64,000 nt of DNA, taken from NCBI GenBank assembly GCA_028023455.1, contig JAQFVV010012669.1, positions 562,501 through 626,500 on the forward strand, written 5' to 3'. The position numbers and the translations under genes are program-made. This document shows, one piece after another, positions 12,951 to 24,269 of the stretch. Each line of letters opens with the position of its first letter. Positions within the stretch are counted from its first letter, which is position 1. A model generated the notes under the pieces. That model made no database searches and had not been told where the DNA came from. It worked only from the letters and a program-made list of their open reading frames with translations. This DNA is from Epiperipatus broadwayi. Taxonomy: Eukaryota > Onychophora > Udeonychophora > Euonychophora > Peripatidae.

Positions 12951-13109
12951 TATATATATTTCTTATTTATGCAAAAAGTTTGTTTAATATCCCAGTTTTA
13001 TCATGTAATTATAGGGGAATTGAATACAAACTTTCAAGTTACCTTCAGATTACCATTCTATCTCATACAACCAACACACATGACCACACTCATGCAAAAA
13101 AGATAATCT

Positions 13110-13150
13110 CCAATATAATATTTTAAGCTGAACCCGCACTCATTAATTGG
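13110..13150 (-). ncRNA. Hammerhead-like motif, SINE family, decayed
   Basis: On the minus strand CCAA precedes TTAATGA, then GTGC...CAGC as a possible stem II, AAAA in place of GAAA, a short AT hairpin and TTGG. CCAA/TTGG closes helix I. Core changes at both conserved strings suggest it is inactive. Confidence 0.4.
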
Positions 13151-13189
13151 TCCAGATCATCATCTCCCATATATAATCAGTACTCTGGA

Positions 13190-13231
13190 CCAACAGATGA
13201 GTGCTAGTTCAGCATGAAATATGTATATTGG
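13190..13231 (+). ncRNA. Hammerhead-like motif, SINE family
   Basis: CCAA is followed by CAGATGA (one change from CUGAUGA), stem II GTGCT/AGCAT, TGAAA, a short AUAU helix III and TTGG, which pairs with CCAA. Only one base of the first core string and one stem II pair depart from the family consensus. Confidence 0.5.
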
Positions 13232-13349
13232 AAATCATTTATCTTTTTCACATGGAGTCATTGTGTTAGTTGATGAGATAGAGTAGATGGTTAAAAGAGC
13301 TTGAAAGTCTGTTCAAATCCCCTATAATTACACCTAAACTCCAACTATA

Positions 13350-16300
13350 TAAATTATACTTGTATTTAAATATTAATGTTTATCATGGTGTTTCATTTTG
13401 AACATTGTAACAACTGTTCTTTATGGATAAATGCAGTAGAACTAGTATATTCTACTGATGCATACAATGTCCTTGTTTAGAGATGTTCAGCTGAAAAATA
13501 TTACTGGTACACTCAAATCTATCTCTGGTAATAGCTTCCTATTCTTTCGCATATTGTTACACTAGATATAAGTTGTTTTCTAAAAGATGTATAAAAATTT
13601 GTTAAGCAGATTGTAACTATTAATACAGTTTCTCCATCTAAGACTCAAATCAAGATATCTTTTTCTGCATATTCAACCAAAAATCTACAATCAAAGAATT
13701 ATGATGATTTAAAATCTTTTTCCAGATCCAACAATAAAACCCTATGAATTTGATATCCCTAAATACAACTGGCATCATATTAACAGACTAAGGACAGTCC
13801 ATTGTCATTGTAGTCATCTGTTTCATAAATAGAATTAAACAGCTACTAATCCATAATAGATAAAGAAAAACACAAACTTATGAAACACATACTTAATGAT
13901 TGTCAAATCTATGACTATTGTAACAGAATTGAAGGGACTTAATAAAATCACTAGGGAATTTATCTCCTTTTAGACTCTTTATAGATTTCTTCATAATATT
14001 TTATTAATAATTAAACTAAAAAAATTAAATCATTATATACTAAATAAATAAATAAATTCCGATTCTTTTTATATCTTTCACGTTGATCTATAGTTAGTTT
14101 AAATTCATATTTCATTAAATGTGAAAAAAAAAAAAGAAATTTGATTTGAATTACAAAGAAAAAATTGCCTATACTTCCTATCCTTTAAAACACTTGAACT
14201 GAAATAATTTATATATTACAATTATAAATATGAACATATGATAAATAACTCATTACTATATAAGCATGAACTATACTTAATAACTATTTTATTTATTGCA
14301 GATTAAGAAACCTACTTATGAGGGGAGGGGGACTCACATATTTCTATTTAGATTTCATTATCTTATAAAAAGAATTATGTTAAATCTCTAGTAATGATTA
14401 TAGTTCCTAAATTTTAAATTACATGTTAATTATATATTGCAATATATGGATATGAGGCATGTATATTGAAGAAACAAAAGAGAGCAAATATTGATGTTTT
14501 TAAAATGAAATTTTATCAAAGGATAACTTAGGATATCTTGGATGGCTAATGAATAAATTTTAGTGAAGGGAGATGTATAAAAACTTTTGTTGGAGATGGT
14601 AAAGCAAAAAAGATGCATTAATTTGAACATGTTGAGATACACACTGGAAAAGATGTTATGATCAAGAAGAGGACAAATAAGACTTTCATGAACATGTCAC
14701 ATTATAGAATGAATGGGATTGATAATATGTAAAATAAACAGAAAAGTGGAGAGACTGATCTGGAAGTTGTTTATTTGCACTGTTGAATGATAATGATATA
14801 ATAAAAATCTAATTCACTAATTAGTAAATTGTCTGCAGAATTATATTTCTAGAAGGGTTATGACTGAATTGTATATTTAATTTTCTTACATATTGGTGGT
14901 AGTATAGATTGTTTCAAAATGATTGCTATCTTAAATGTTTTGGCTTTTTTTAACATTATCAGTAAAACAAAAGTCCTACAAATTAAATCAATTGTATATA
15001 TAACAAGCTTTATCTTTCCAATCATCTTAAATAAAAAACAACAATATGATATTACTAAATGACCTACCCATGTATACATAAAAGCACAACAAGGCTACAT
15101 TTATTGAAAAAAATATAAAAAAATAAAACACTGTTATCAGGCAAGTAATATATTTTATTATAATCATTGCAATTTGACATTCTTTCAACAAAGATTAATC
15201 CAACATCTCATGTTTAAAGCTACAAATACATGAAATTTAATTCACACTACTTTACAAACATTATCATAAAATAATGAAACTATTAACATTAACAATATAT
15301 ATCAACAACAGTATATGATTTCCCCAATATGCTTCCAAGAGCAAATTTCTTGAACCAACTACTACAAGCAAGGACAATTGCTTCCCCAAAATTCATTATT
15401 AAGCAATAATATCATACAAAGAACAAGCAGTTATAATGGATTTTCTATGGGAGAAAATTTAACAAGTTCCTCAAAATAAAAATTATATTATAAGCTGTGA
15501 ACAACTTAACCTAGAATATATAATAATTTAAAAAATCTTTAATGAACATTATATGTTTGTGTATACTCTGCTATATTATGCAGATATGCATTTAAAAGAT
15601 GTAAGATAATGCAACTTTAATCTATTTTTTAAAAAAACACTTTTCCTGTGATCCCTTTATCACTCATAATTATCCAGTTTTCTGAGTCATCAATTGCTCA
15701 TTCTAAGGTCCATCATTGTCTTCTAAATCCTTTGATGATTTTGGTTTTTTGGAGATGTTATGATGTTGTTGGCTGAGATGATTGATGTCCTTCTTGGACT
15801 CTCTTTTCATGTGGGATCTATGATTTCATAGTTTTGGAAAGTTTGGATGCATCTATTATGGTTTGAGCATTTTGCTCTAATTTGTCTTTGTGGATAAACC
15901 CATAGAATAATAGATGTCACAATTTCTTTCTTCTCTTTCCAGTTGACATAAAATATCCATTTTGGTTTCCAAACTCAAAGATTTTTAAGTGCTTTAATTG
16001 ATTTTGGAAAAAAATTTTATTTGTCTGTTCACTTTTGATCTTTCTCAAGTTAGAATGAAATTTTAACATTGAGGTTTAATATATTTAAATTTAATAGAAT
16101 TTCTTGAAAATTCATATACAGTATAACTAAATTATAACACCTTAATCTATTTGAAACACTTATCTTTTCAGTGTATCAACTATTTTGGTAAGTGGAAAAA
16201 ATATGAAAAATATTCAATGATTTCACATTTTGAAGTTAACAATTATCCTTAGATTTTCATTTGTTTTAAATAATGGTCACAAGAGGGCAGTATATATTTT

Positions 16301-16500
16301 TTCATTTAATTTAATAACATTGTTAAAACTATTTAAAAGTCTTAATGTATATGTAATAATATTATAGTTTAACTTACAATAGAAAAATCTACTGATATAT
16401 ATATATCAACTATAAATGTTCAGTCAATTTAAAGTATGATATAGTTGTGCATTTTCAATAAATGTGCCAATACTAAAAACTTAAAAATAATAGAAATAAT
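13350..16500. other. Intergenic DNA, no gene recognised
   Basis: The 70-73-codon open frames at 14430-14642 and 14858-15079 (minus) have no motifs and are probably chance. A slightly GC-richer patch at 15640-16000 holds a short minus-strand open frame with charged residues (HKDKLEQNAQTIIDASK). It could be a worn transposon gag fragment, but nothing firm supports this. Confidence 0.5.
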
Positions 16501-16507
16501 TTTTTTT

Positions 16508-16773
16508 TTAATATTAAATGCTTTTATTGACTGTGCACCAAAGAGAAATAAAATAATTGTTTCTTCAACCACAATTGGAGTTTTTAGATTTAACTTGAAA
16601 TAAAAGTATGGGGGAGGGTCAATTCCTATTTTTTATGACAATGGATTGACTTAATTAATTCTGGACCTCCCATGCTTTTATTTCAAAATAAATCTAAAAA
16701 TTCCAATTGCAGTTGAAGAAACAATTATTTTATTTCTTTTTAAAACACAGTCAATAAAAGCATTTAATATTAA
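16508..16773. mobile_element. Foldback MITE with ~112-bp arms
   Basis: TTAATATTAAATGCTTTT at 16508 is mirrored by its reverse complement ending at 16773. The arms run 16508-16620 and 16661-16773 at roughly 90% identity, with a 40-base centre. There is no coding capacity. TTAA-type ends and AT-rich flanks hide the target duplication. It is probably a non-autonomous DNA transposon. Confidence 0.85.
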
Positions 16774-16774
16774 A

Positions 16775-18535
16775 ACATTTTTATCTCTATTATTTTATAG
16801 TCATAATAGTTGTTGCCATAATTCTAGTTGAAAACGTATGCAGCTATAAACTTTTAAACAGAATTTCTAAAAAAAAAAAGAAGAAATATTTTACTGTCCA
16901 AAAGTATAGCAAACTTGAAGAGAAAGTGAAAGTAAACTAGCAATTAATAATTTTTTTGTGTTTTTCTGTGCAACTGTTTCTCATTGCATTGAAAAAAAAT
17001 CCTTACTGAATTTTTTTTTTTTTTAATTTGTACTGCTATATTATATTACTTACATGAAATTATTTATAATTTTAAAAAAAAAGGTTAATAACAAATCATT
17101 TAATTGACTATAAAGACTTGTTATTTATTATTAGTGCAAGAGTAGCAAAATTAGTATACAGTGCATTATTAAAATCTAATCACAGTTTATTTTAAAAAAA
17201 TTATGATATATTAAAAAAGAAAAAGATGTATCTAATGCATTATATGTTTGCATATTGTAATCAATACTTAAAGCTTTTTTTACAGCATGTATTATGCTGA
17301 TCTAAATAAACAGCACTTTATATACAAATATGCTAGTTGTGGCATTTTTGTTTTTGCAATGAGCTGTCACATTTTATTAAGTGCAGTAGCCAATTATCTT
17401 AAAATGACATAAGTTTTTCGATTAGTGCAGTACTTTTGAAGACAGAGATACAAACTATTTAAATAAATATTGAAGGTATAAATCTTTTTCAATTTATTTG
17501 TATTGCATTTTTATCATGCAAAATTTATTTTTAATTGCATAATGTATGAAATCTTGTTCACATTTTTTAAAACTAAAAATACATTTACAATAATAGTCTG
17601 ATTTGACTGAAATTAGCATTCATAAAGATATTAAGCCAAAATTAATTGACTGAATACTTTAGCTAATATTTATACTGTGCACAATTTAAAATCAAATGTT
17701 AATAATATATGATCAAAATTTATTTTCAGTTTTATGGTAAATAAAATTTTCATTTTTTTTTTCATTTCTATATTTTTTATATATTTGCAATAATGTCCAC
17801 TATTCTGAAACAAATTATGAGACATTTTAAAATCAAGCAAATAAATTGAATATATTATAATATATTATTATTAATTTAAATCTTATTTTTAATTTAAATT
17901 TAGTAATTTTTGATTGCATAAAGTTCATTATTACTTGCATAATCCATGAAATCATTTTTTTCCTTCAAAATATCAACTACAATAATTAAATTACAATATG
18001 ATGATTGTACCATTAATAAGAATTTTAATCCATAAAAGTAAGTAAAGGTACAGTTTTTAAGCCATTAAAATATGATTTTGATCATTTATTATATTAAGTG
18101 AAATACTTTTTTTTTGTTTTGAAATCATTAACAATAAAAATCTTTACTTTGGATATGTCATAATGAAGTACTGACTGTCTTGCAAGAATTCTAGATAAAA
18201 ATAAACTAAAATACTGTATTATACATTCATTAATCATATTTAAGTTTATAATCAAAATACTGTATATAGCACTCTAATACTATGTACTACATTGTGTATT
18301 ATGAATAAACCCTATACTGTACAATTTCAGCAATCAAGTCACTATTTTGCTTTTGGATGATATACCTTTAATAATTATTTTATGACATTATGAGTCTTAC
18401 AAAATGGTCACCATTTTTAAAAATGGCTAATCAATTTTAAATCAAAATAGTGGGTACAAATTGATGATAATCATTATTGTGAATCCTCACATAAAGATCA
18501 AGCAATCTGAAACTTATCATTCACCAACTATATTT
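16775..18535. other. Very AT-rich DNA, nothing recognised
   Basis: This stretch is dominated by A and T runs. No ORF of note, RNA gene or repeat boundary was recognised. Confidence 0.55.
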
Positions 18536-18537
18536 TA

Positions 18538-18540
<3 letters not shown>

Positions 18541-18587
<47 letters not shown>

Positions 18588-18638
18588 TGTTATTATCTTA
18601 TATATATATATATATATATATATATAAGATAATAACAA
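18541..18638. repeat. (TA)n tract with a perfect 52-nt palindrome
   Basis: A pure TA run fills about 18541-18580. It is followed by TTGTTATTATCTTA, a second TA run, and the exact reverse complement of the first string ending at 18638. The palindrome spans 18587-18638. It is a likely cruciform and a fragile, length-variable site. Confidence 0.95.
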
Positions 18639-18639
18639 A

Positions 18640-20110
18640 TTTTTTTTGTTAAAAAAAAAATCAGTTTTTCAACCCTAACTGTATAGTCATATTGTTCTAA
18701 AATCAGATTAGGGGTAGTTTTTATATATTTTAGAGACATCAGTTTTATCTCAACTTTAGGATTCTTTTACTCTTTGATTAGGAAAATTAATATCAATAGT
18801 AATATCACATCAATTTTTTATATGCTTCCAAGACCCCTTCTCTTTGTCTTATTATAGGACATAATGAGTAAGTATGTAAAAAAATCATATGATAAAAGAG
18901 TCCTACAATTGGAATCAATTGAGGTTTTGCAAATATATAGAAACCAATTAAATATCAGATTCTAAATAACTTTGTTAAGAAAGTTGACATGAATCTCTTT
19001 GCACAATTCTAGAGCATATGAATATGCATAAAAGAAAATTATATATTGTTGTTGGTATTAATTTTCCCAGCCAGAAGATGAAAGACCCTACAGTTGGCAT
19101 AAAATTAAAATCTATAAAATACATAGAAACTAATCTGGTATTAAAACTATATAACTATCAAGCGATTGGATCTGTCTTTAAAACTTTCAGCATTTTTGTG
19201 AATTTCAAGATATTAGTTTAAATAAAATAAAACATAAAAGACTTATAAATACACAAATGCATTAGTTCCTGTTTTGAATCATCATTAGGCATGAGGATAT
19301 TATAGTATTATATTGTTAGGTATTCATTGATTACCTAAGATTACAGCAGATGGTTTTAGAAAAGAATAAAGAGAACATTCATAAATGTATAAATGAGTGA
19401 GTTAAGATAAATACCATTTATAAAATGAAATAGATACTTACAAAAATATTTAATGATTTATGTTAAATACTCACATCAAATTAGTCTAACCAACAAATTC
19501 CTTTTAAACTAATTTTTTTTTTTTTTAAATCTAAAATGGAAAATCTATTTCACAAAATTCGTCAGTCTATATGTAATGCAGTATGGCATTCATTTTGCAA
19601 AATCATTGTTGATGAAACTTTCAATCATAAGATTATATTAATAAATATTCAATTACATCAGGTTAGATAAACTATTATCAATCAGTCATTTTATACAATA
19701 TCTTAGAAATTACAAATAAAATAAGAAACTGAGAAATGCCGTGCTACAAATCAAAAGTTTCTAACCTGTAGGTCACAAACTCTTTCTAACTGGGGGGGGG
19801 GGGGGAAGAGGTGAAATTGTGATTATTTTTCATTGCAATTATTTTATTAAAAATTTCTCAGCATCACCAGTTATTATTTGTTTGCAAATGTGTTGTGATA
19901 AATTTGATCATATACCACTTGCTTATTTGAATAAATGTACATTGTGATGTTTTATTAATTGTTATAGCACTAATTTTTGATTCAATCCTAAAAATAAAAT
20001 ATACAATAGTAAACTGAAAAAATATTCACCATAACACAAAATTCAATAACAAAATTATTTTTTAACAATATTTCAAAGGTTAAATTAATAGATTGTCAAG
20101 AATAAACTAT
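18640..20110. other. Intergenic DNA with one faint repeat relative and a G run
   Basis: About 19230-19385 resembles the edge of the 455-bp family (TTCATTGATTAC and AAAGAGAAC strings). A run of about 14 G lies at 19792-19805. The 67-codon frame at 19018-19221 has no motif. Nothing else was recognised. Confidence 0.5.
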
Positions 20111-20276
20111 CAAATATAGATTCAATAAACATCACATGACCACCACCTCTTATGCTTGTGTATAACTGTTGTTAAAACAGGCAAAACTCACTATACGTAT
20201 TGCCACACACAGCAAGCTAGAGTAATCAATGGATGCCAGAAGGCTTGTGCATAAAATCCCCATCTAGTGCCTACTC

Positions 20277-20335
20277 ATCCAATATCCCCAGACTAGTTTC
20301 TGGCTTGTGGCCTTCATCAGTGAGGAGCCTTGGAT
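20277..20335 (-). ncRNA. Hammerhead ribozyme, type I, unit 1 (best preserved)
   Basis: Read on the minus strand, the order is helix I 5' strand (ATCCAA, internal loop GGC, TCCTCA), core CTGATGA, helix II GGC-loop-GCC, core GAAA, helix III C-TA-G, cleavage triplet GTC, then helix I 3' strand (TGGGGA, loop TA, TTGGAT). Helix I is 6 + 6 pairs with one G-U. The only flaw I see is an A-A mismatch at the base of helix II. Helix III is two pairs closed by two bases, too small to be stable alone, as in PLE and retrozyme hammerheads. Cleavage would follow the C of GTC. Confidence 0.85.
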
Positions 20336-20731
20336 CTGAGAGCACTGCACCTAGATCTTAGGATCTAATGCAACCCTCCAGCAGCCACCTTTTATCTCCA
20401 CTTAACTACAAAACTATGAGTCTTAAACTGAAAACACCTTAATGTTTTCAATCCAAGCCCATTAGCTTATATAGTCATATGGGTCTGAACTCAGTTCAGT
20501 ACCCATACATTTTGGTGTCTTTGGTTCTTTAATAACCATAGCCACCACTATCCTATTAGGCAGGATTGGTTTTAAGCCAATAAACATCACATGACCACCA
20601 CCTCTTATGCTTGTGTATAACTGTTGTTAAAACAGGCAAAACTCACTATATGTATTGCCACACACAGCAAGCTAGAGTAATCAATGGATGCCAGAAGGCT
20701 TGTGCATAAAATCCCCATCTAGTGCCTACTC

Positions 20732-20790
20732 ATCCAATATCCCCAGACTAGTTTCTGGCTTGTGGCCATTGTCAGTGAGAAGCCTTGGAT
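20732..20790 (-). ncRNA. Hammerhead ribozyme, unit 2, core-mutated
   Basis: The helices and GAAA match unit 1, and the loop II region has the full TGGC/GCCA stem. The first core string reads CTGACAA, so the conserved G of CUGANGA is replaced by A. One helix I base is also changed. Predicted inactive. Confidence 0.75.
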
Positions 20791-21180
20791 CTGAGAGCAC
20801 TGCACCTAGATCTTAGGATCTAATGCAATCCTCCAGCAGCCATCTTTTATCTCCACTTAAGTACAAAACTATGATTCTTTAACTGAAAACAACAGGTATA
20901 CCCAAGCATAAGAGGTGGTGGTCATGTGATGTTTATTGGCTTAAAACCAATCCTGCCTAATAGGATAGTGGTAGCTATGGTTATTAAAGAACCAAAGACA
21001 CCAAAATGTATGGGTACTGAACTGATTTCAGACTCATATGACTATACAAGCTAATGGTCTTGGATTGAAAACATTAAGGTGTTTTCAGTTTAAGACTCAT
21101 AGTTTTGTAGTTAAGTGGAGATAAAAGGTGTTTGCTGGAGGGTTGCATTAAATCCTAAGATCTAGGTGCAATGTTCTAAG

Positions 21181-21239
21181 ATCCAAGGCTCATCACTGAT
21201 GATATCCACAAGCCAGAAACTAGTCTGGGGATATTGGAT
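21181..21239 (+). ncRNA. Hammerhead ribozyme, unit 3, weak helix II
   Basis: Core CTGATGA (21196-21202), GAAA and GTC (21223-21225) are intact, and helix I pairs except for one changed base. Helix II has TATC opposite GCCA, so it keeps little pairing. Activity would be reduced or lost. Confidence 0.75.
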
Positions 21240-21633
21240 GAGTATGCACTAGATGGGGATTTTATGCACAAGCCTTCTGGTATTCATTGATTACTCTAGC
21301 TTGCTGTGTCTGGCAATATGTATAGTGAGTTTTGCCTGTTTTAACAACAGTTATACTCAAGCATAAGAGGTGGAGGTCATGTGATGTTTATTGGCTTAAA
21401 ATCAATCCTGCCTAATAGGATAGTGGTGGCTATGGTTATTAAAGTACCAAAGACACCAAAATGTATGGGTATGGAACTGAGTTCAGACCCATATGACTAT
21501 ATAAGCTAATGGGTTTGGATTGAAAACATTAAGGTGTTTTCAGTTTGACTCATAGTTTTGTAGTTAAGTGGAAATAAAAGGTGGCTGCTGGAGGGTTGCA
21601 TTAGATCCTAAGATCTAGGTGCAGTGCTATCAG

Positions 21634-21692
21634 ATCCAAGGCTCCTCACTGATGATGGCCACAAGCCAGAAACTAGTGTGGAGATATTGGAT
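21634..21692 (+). ncRNA. Hammerhead ribozyme, unit 4, cleavage site lost
   Basis: CTGATGA (21649-21655), the TGGC/GCCA helix II, GAAAC and both parts of helix I are preserved. The triplet reads GTG, and hammerheads do not cleave after G at this position. Structurally the most complete copy, but predicted not to cut. Confidence 0.8.
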
Positions 21693-21809
21693 GAGTAGGC
21701 ACTAGATGGGGATTTTATGCACATCTTCTGGCATCCATTGATTACTCTAGCTTGCTGTGTGTGGCAATATGTATAGTGAGTTTTACTTGTTTTAACAAAT
21801 ATAGATTCA

Positions 21810-22630
21810 TAAAATAATTAATATCACTTTGTATTCTTTGCTGCCACTGTAATATTTGCAATGGCCATTTAATCCTAATTAGTATAACTTAATTAACCAA
21901 TTATCAACCACACAATCAGCCATTCATTGTCAAGGACCGTTAATTATTGCTTGCATTTTGTAAAGTTTAAAAAGCAATATAGATCACCATCGGCAATGTG
22001 TTGATTAGTTTTCTGCATCATTATTACTATTTCATGTTGTAACCAATTTATTTAGTTATTGTTTATTTATTATTATATTATTAATATTTCACTAACACTA
22101 AATATTATTCAACATATAGTAGCTTATACATAAATAAAAATGCTTTCTAGCAGAAAACATATTTACATAACAATCAATTTATAATTCACACACAAGTTCT
22201 TTTTCTAAAAACAATAAAACATATCAAAAATGTAGCATTTATTGCTTGTTCTAAAAATAATTTATTGATTATTTTAAATCTTCAATTAAATTGATTTTTT
22301 AATAGATGGTATAAACATTCCATCAAAACGATTAAAGTTAGCATTTATATATATAAATATATGTGGTTGCATGAACACATTACCAGAGACACTGACAGGT
22401 TTATTAGTATTATTCAACCACCATGCTCACTGCAAGACTTGGTGACTGCTTTCCAACACTTTGTTTAATATTACAGTTTCTAATCTTTTATATGCATGAT
22501 TCCACAACAACTTTAAAAATGGAAATAATCAATCTATATTATAAATAAGAAATAAACAAATGTTTGTGGTAAATGTTCTCTCTTTAGCCACTTTTTATGG
22601 GTCCTTGCACAGTTTTGAAATAATCTTGTA
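21810..22630. other. Intergenic DNA, nothing recognised
   Basis: No ORF, RNA gene or repeat boundary was recognised in this stretch. Confidence 0.55.
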
Positions 22631-22631
22631 C

Positions 22632-22632
<1 letters not shown>

Positions 22633-22707
<75 letters not shown>

Positions 22708-22759
22708 TGATGATGATGATGATAATAATAATAATAATAATAATGATAATAATAATAAT
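22633..22759. repeat. (ATA)n microsatellite with an ATG/GAT block
   Basis: About 40 ATA triplets are interrupted near 22705-22722 by five or six GAT triplets. The 67-codon frame across it (runs of Ile and Met) is a by-product of the repeat. Confidence 0.95.
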
Positions 22760-23980
22760 TTAAATGCTTACACACATGTTCTCTGTCCAAAATCAGATAC
22801 AGTAAGCAAACAATATATTACTATGACAAAGCATAGTACTTATTCACTTTAAGTGATAGTTTGTCATCATTTGTTTTTCTCCTAACACATATTTAGAGTC
22901 ACTTAAGTAGTTTATTTTTCGAGGTACAATAAATATATATACAACAAATAAAAATAATATTTTTCAAGGTTCAAACCAAAAATTAATAAGTAATATTTAA
23001 TAGAATAAAGACATTGGTGTATTTTATTGACTATTATTGTTCTACAGACTTTCAGCATAAGTACTGTAATATATTACAATATATGAACTAAGTCTTAATT
23101 GATAATTATGAAGTAGTGGATCTACATGTTACTTAGGCCATAGAGAAATCTATGAATTAAACAATCAGAGAGACACATCACACATCTTAATTTTTTGACA
23201 GGTATTATTAAGTCTCTGTAATGCTGCTTTCACCAGTATTTATGAAATTAATGAATATTTGTTTTGGAAAATTGTTTTACATCTCAATAAGCATATAAAT
23301 ATTAGCAGTGGGAAAGCAATTTTTATTATCTTTCAGCCACCAATCAAAACGTTTGATGTTAAAATCTGCTTAATGGATTATAGGAGAAGATTAAATTTGA
23401 TTTTAAGTTATTGAAAACAGATAATAATCAATAATAAGTAAAAACGTTTTGTTTGATCTATGTAATTTACAAATTATGTCAGTCTTGTTGAAAAATGTTA
23501 TACTTGGGGGGGGGGGGATCATAAGGAAATTTGATGCCAGTAAGAATCAACAAAACATCCAATAGGTGAATAGATTTACAAGTGGCATTATGATTGAATT
23601 TTGGGATGTATTATCACTGATAGATTATTATGTCATTTAAATTATATTAGATAGTGTGTTTATGTAACTAGTTCATATCTCATCAGTATGATGATTTTAA
23701 CAATTTTACTAAATCAGTCAGCTGTAGTTAGGAAAACTGACCACAAATAAATAGCCACCATATACTGCCAAATTATTTTAGCTTTTATGAATTAACATAA
23801 CAACTTAATTTCAAATATTCCAAAATCATTGCTTTTTGTTGTTGTCCTTAGAATCTTGTATAGTAAAAAATTAGATCATGATCTCCATAATTAAGTATAT
23901 AGAGATAGCAATTTAAAACCAATATAATTAATAAACTGGGTAATTGTAGAAATAATAAAAGCTGGATTGTTCTACCATAT
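22760..23980. other. Intergenic DNA, nothing recognised
   Basis: This holds a run of about 11 G near 23507-23517 and otherwise unremarkable AT-rich sequence. Confidence 0.55.
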
Positions 23981-23983
23981 TTA

Positions 23984-24250
23984 TAATGTATAGATAATAA
24001 AATAGCACAAATATGTTCTGAAAAATTTAATGTCAAATTCAGAACTCCCATAAATTTAAACAAGTTCATTAATCATACAATGGACAAAATTTTAACACTG
24101 GACTACTCCAATATGGTCTATGCTGCGAACTGTAGCCAAAAAGACTGTCCATATACATATTATGGTGATACCAGGGCAAATCCTAGAACTATAATGGCTC
24201 AACCCTCAATAATGTATAAAAAATCTAGCATTAATCTTAAAGTGTTAATT
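23984..24250 (+). pseudogene. PLE-like GIY-YIG endonuclease fragment
   Basis: The frame stays open from about 23984, upstream of the first Met at 24080, to 24457. Residues around VYAANCSQKDC and YYGDT look like the paired 'GIY...YIG' strands with the Cys pair that Penelope-like endonucleases carry between them. The upstream segment KFRTPINLNKF resembles the RT-to-endonuclease linker of those proteins. In PLEs this domain nicks target DNA to prime reverse transcription. The fragment has no RT in the same frame upstream, and after about 24250 the frame runs into the hammerhead repeat, so it is truncated. The motif reading is by eye. A chance open frame is the alternative. Confidence 0.5.
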
Positions 24251-24269
24251 CATCTTTCTTTTATAATCA

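Larger units (their letters stand above)
12960..13345. mobile_element. Head-to-head dimer of hammerhead SINE
   Basis: A minus-oriented SINE occupies about 12990-13150 and a plus-oriented copy about 13190-13345, meeting near 13170. Each has a tRNA-like head with a B-box-like string (GTTCAAATCCCC near 13312 on plus; TATTCAATTCCCC on minus near 13020). Each also has a CATGTGTG/CATGGAGTC-type spacer and a hammerhead-like core. The same architecture recurs at 27.2-28.1 kb. Confidence 0.7.
20111..21809. mobile_element. Four-unit hammerhead retroelement block with 14-bp TSD
   Basis: CAAATATAGATTCA occurs exactly at 20111-20124 and 21796-21809 and encloses 1,671 bp. Inside are a full 455-bp unit (20125-20579), a second direct unit cut short near 20890, then two units in reverse complement up to 21795. 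The single duplication shows the four-unit block arrived in one insertion. Variable 12-15-bp duplications fit retrotransposition by PLE or LINE machinery. Each unit carries a hammerhead ribozyme: minus strand in units 1-2, plus strand in units 3-4. There is no ORF inside. Copies of parts of the unit lie at 5.4, 24.3-25.2, 53.2 and 58.7 kb. Confidence 0.9.

Noticed and set aside
22560-22763. 67-codon frame of Ile/Met runs
   Set aside because: Product of the ATA/GAT microsatellite.
23670-23700. CTGATGA on the minus strand near 23680
   Set aside because: No GAAA at a usable distance and no pairing flanks.
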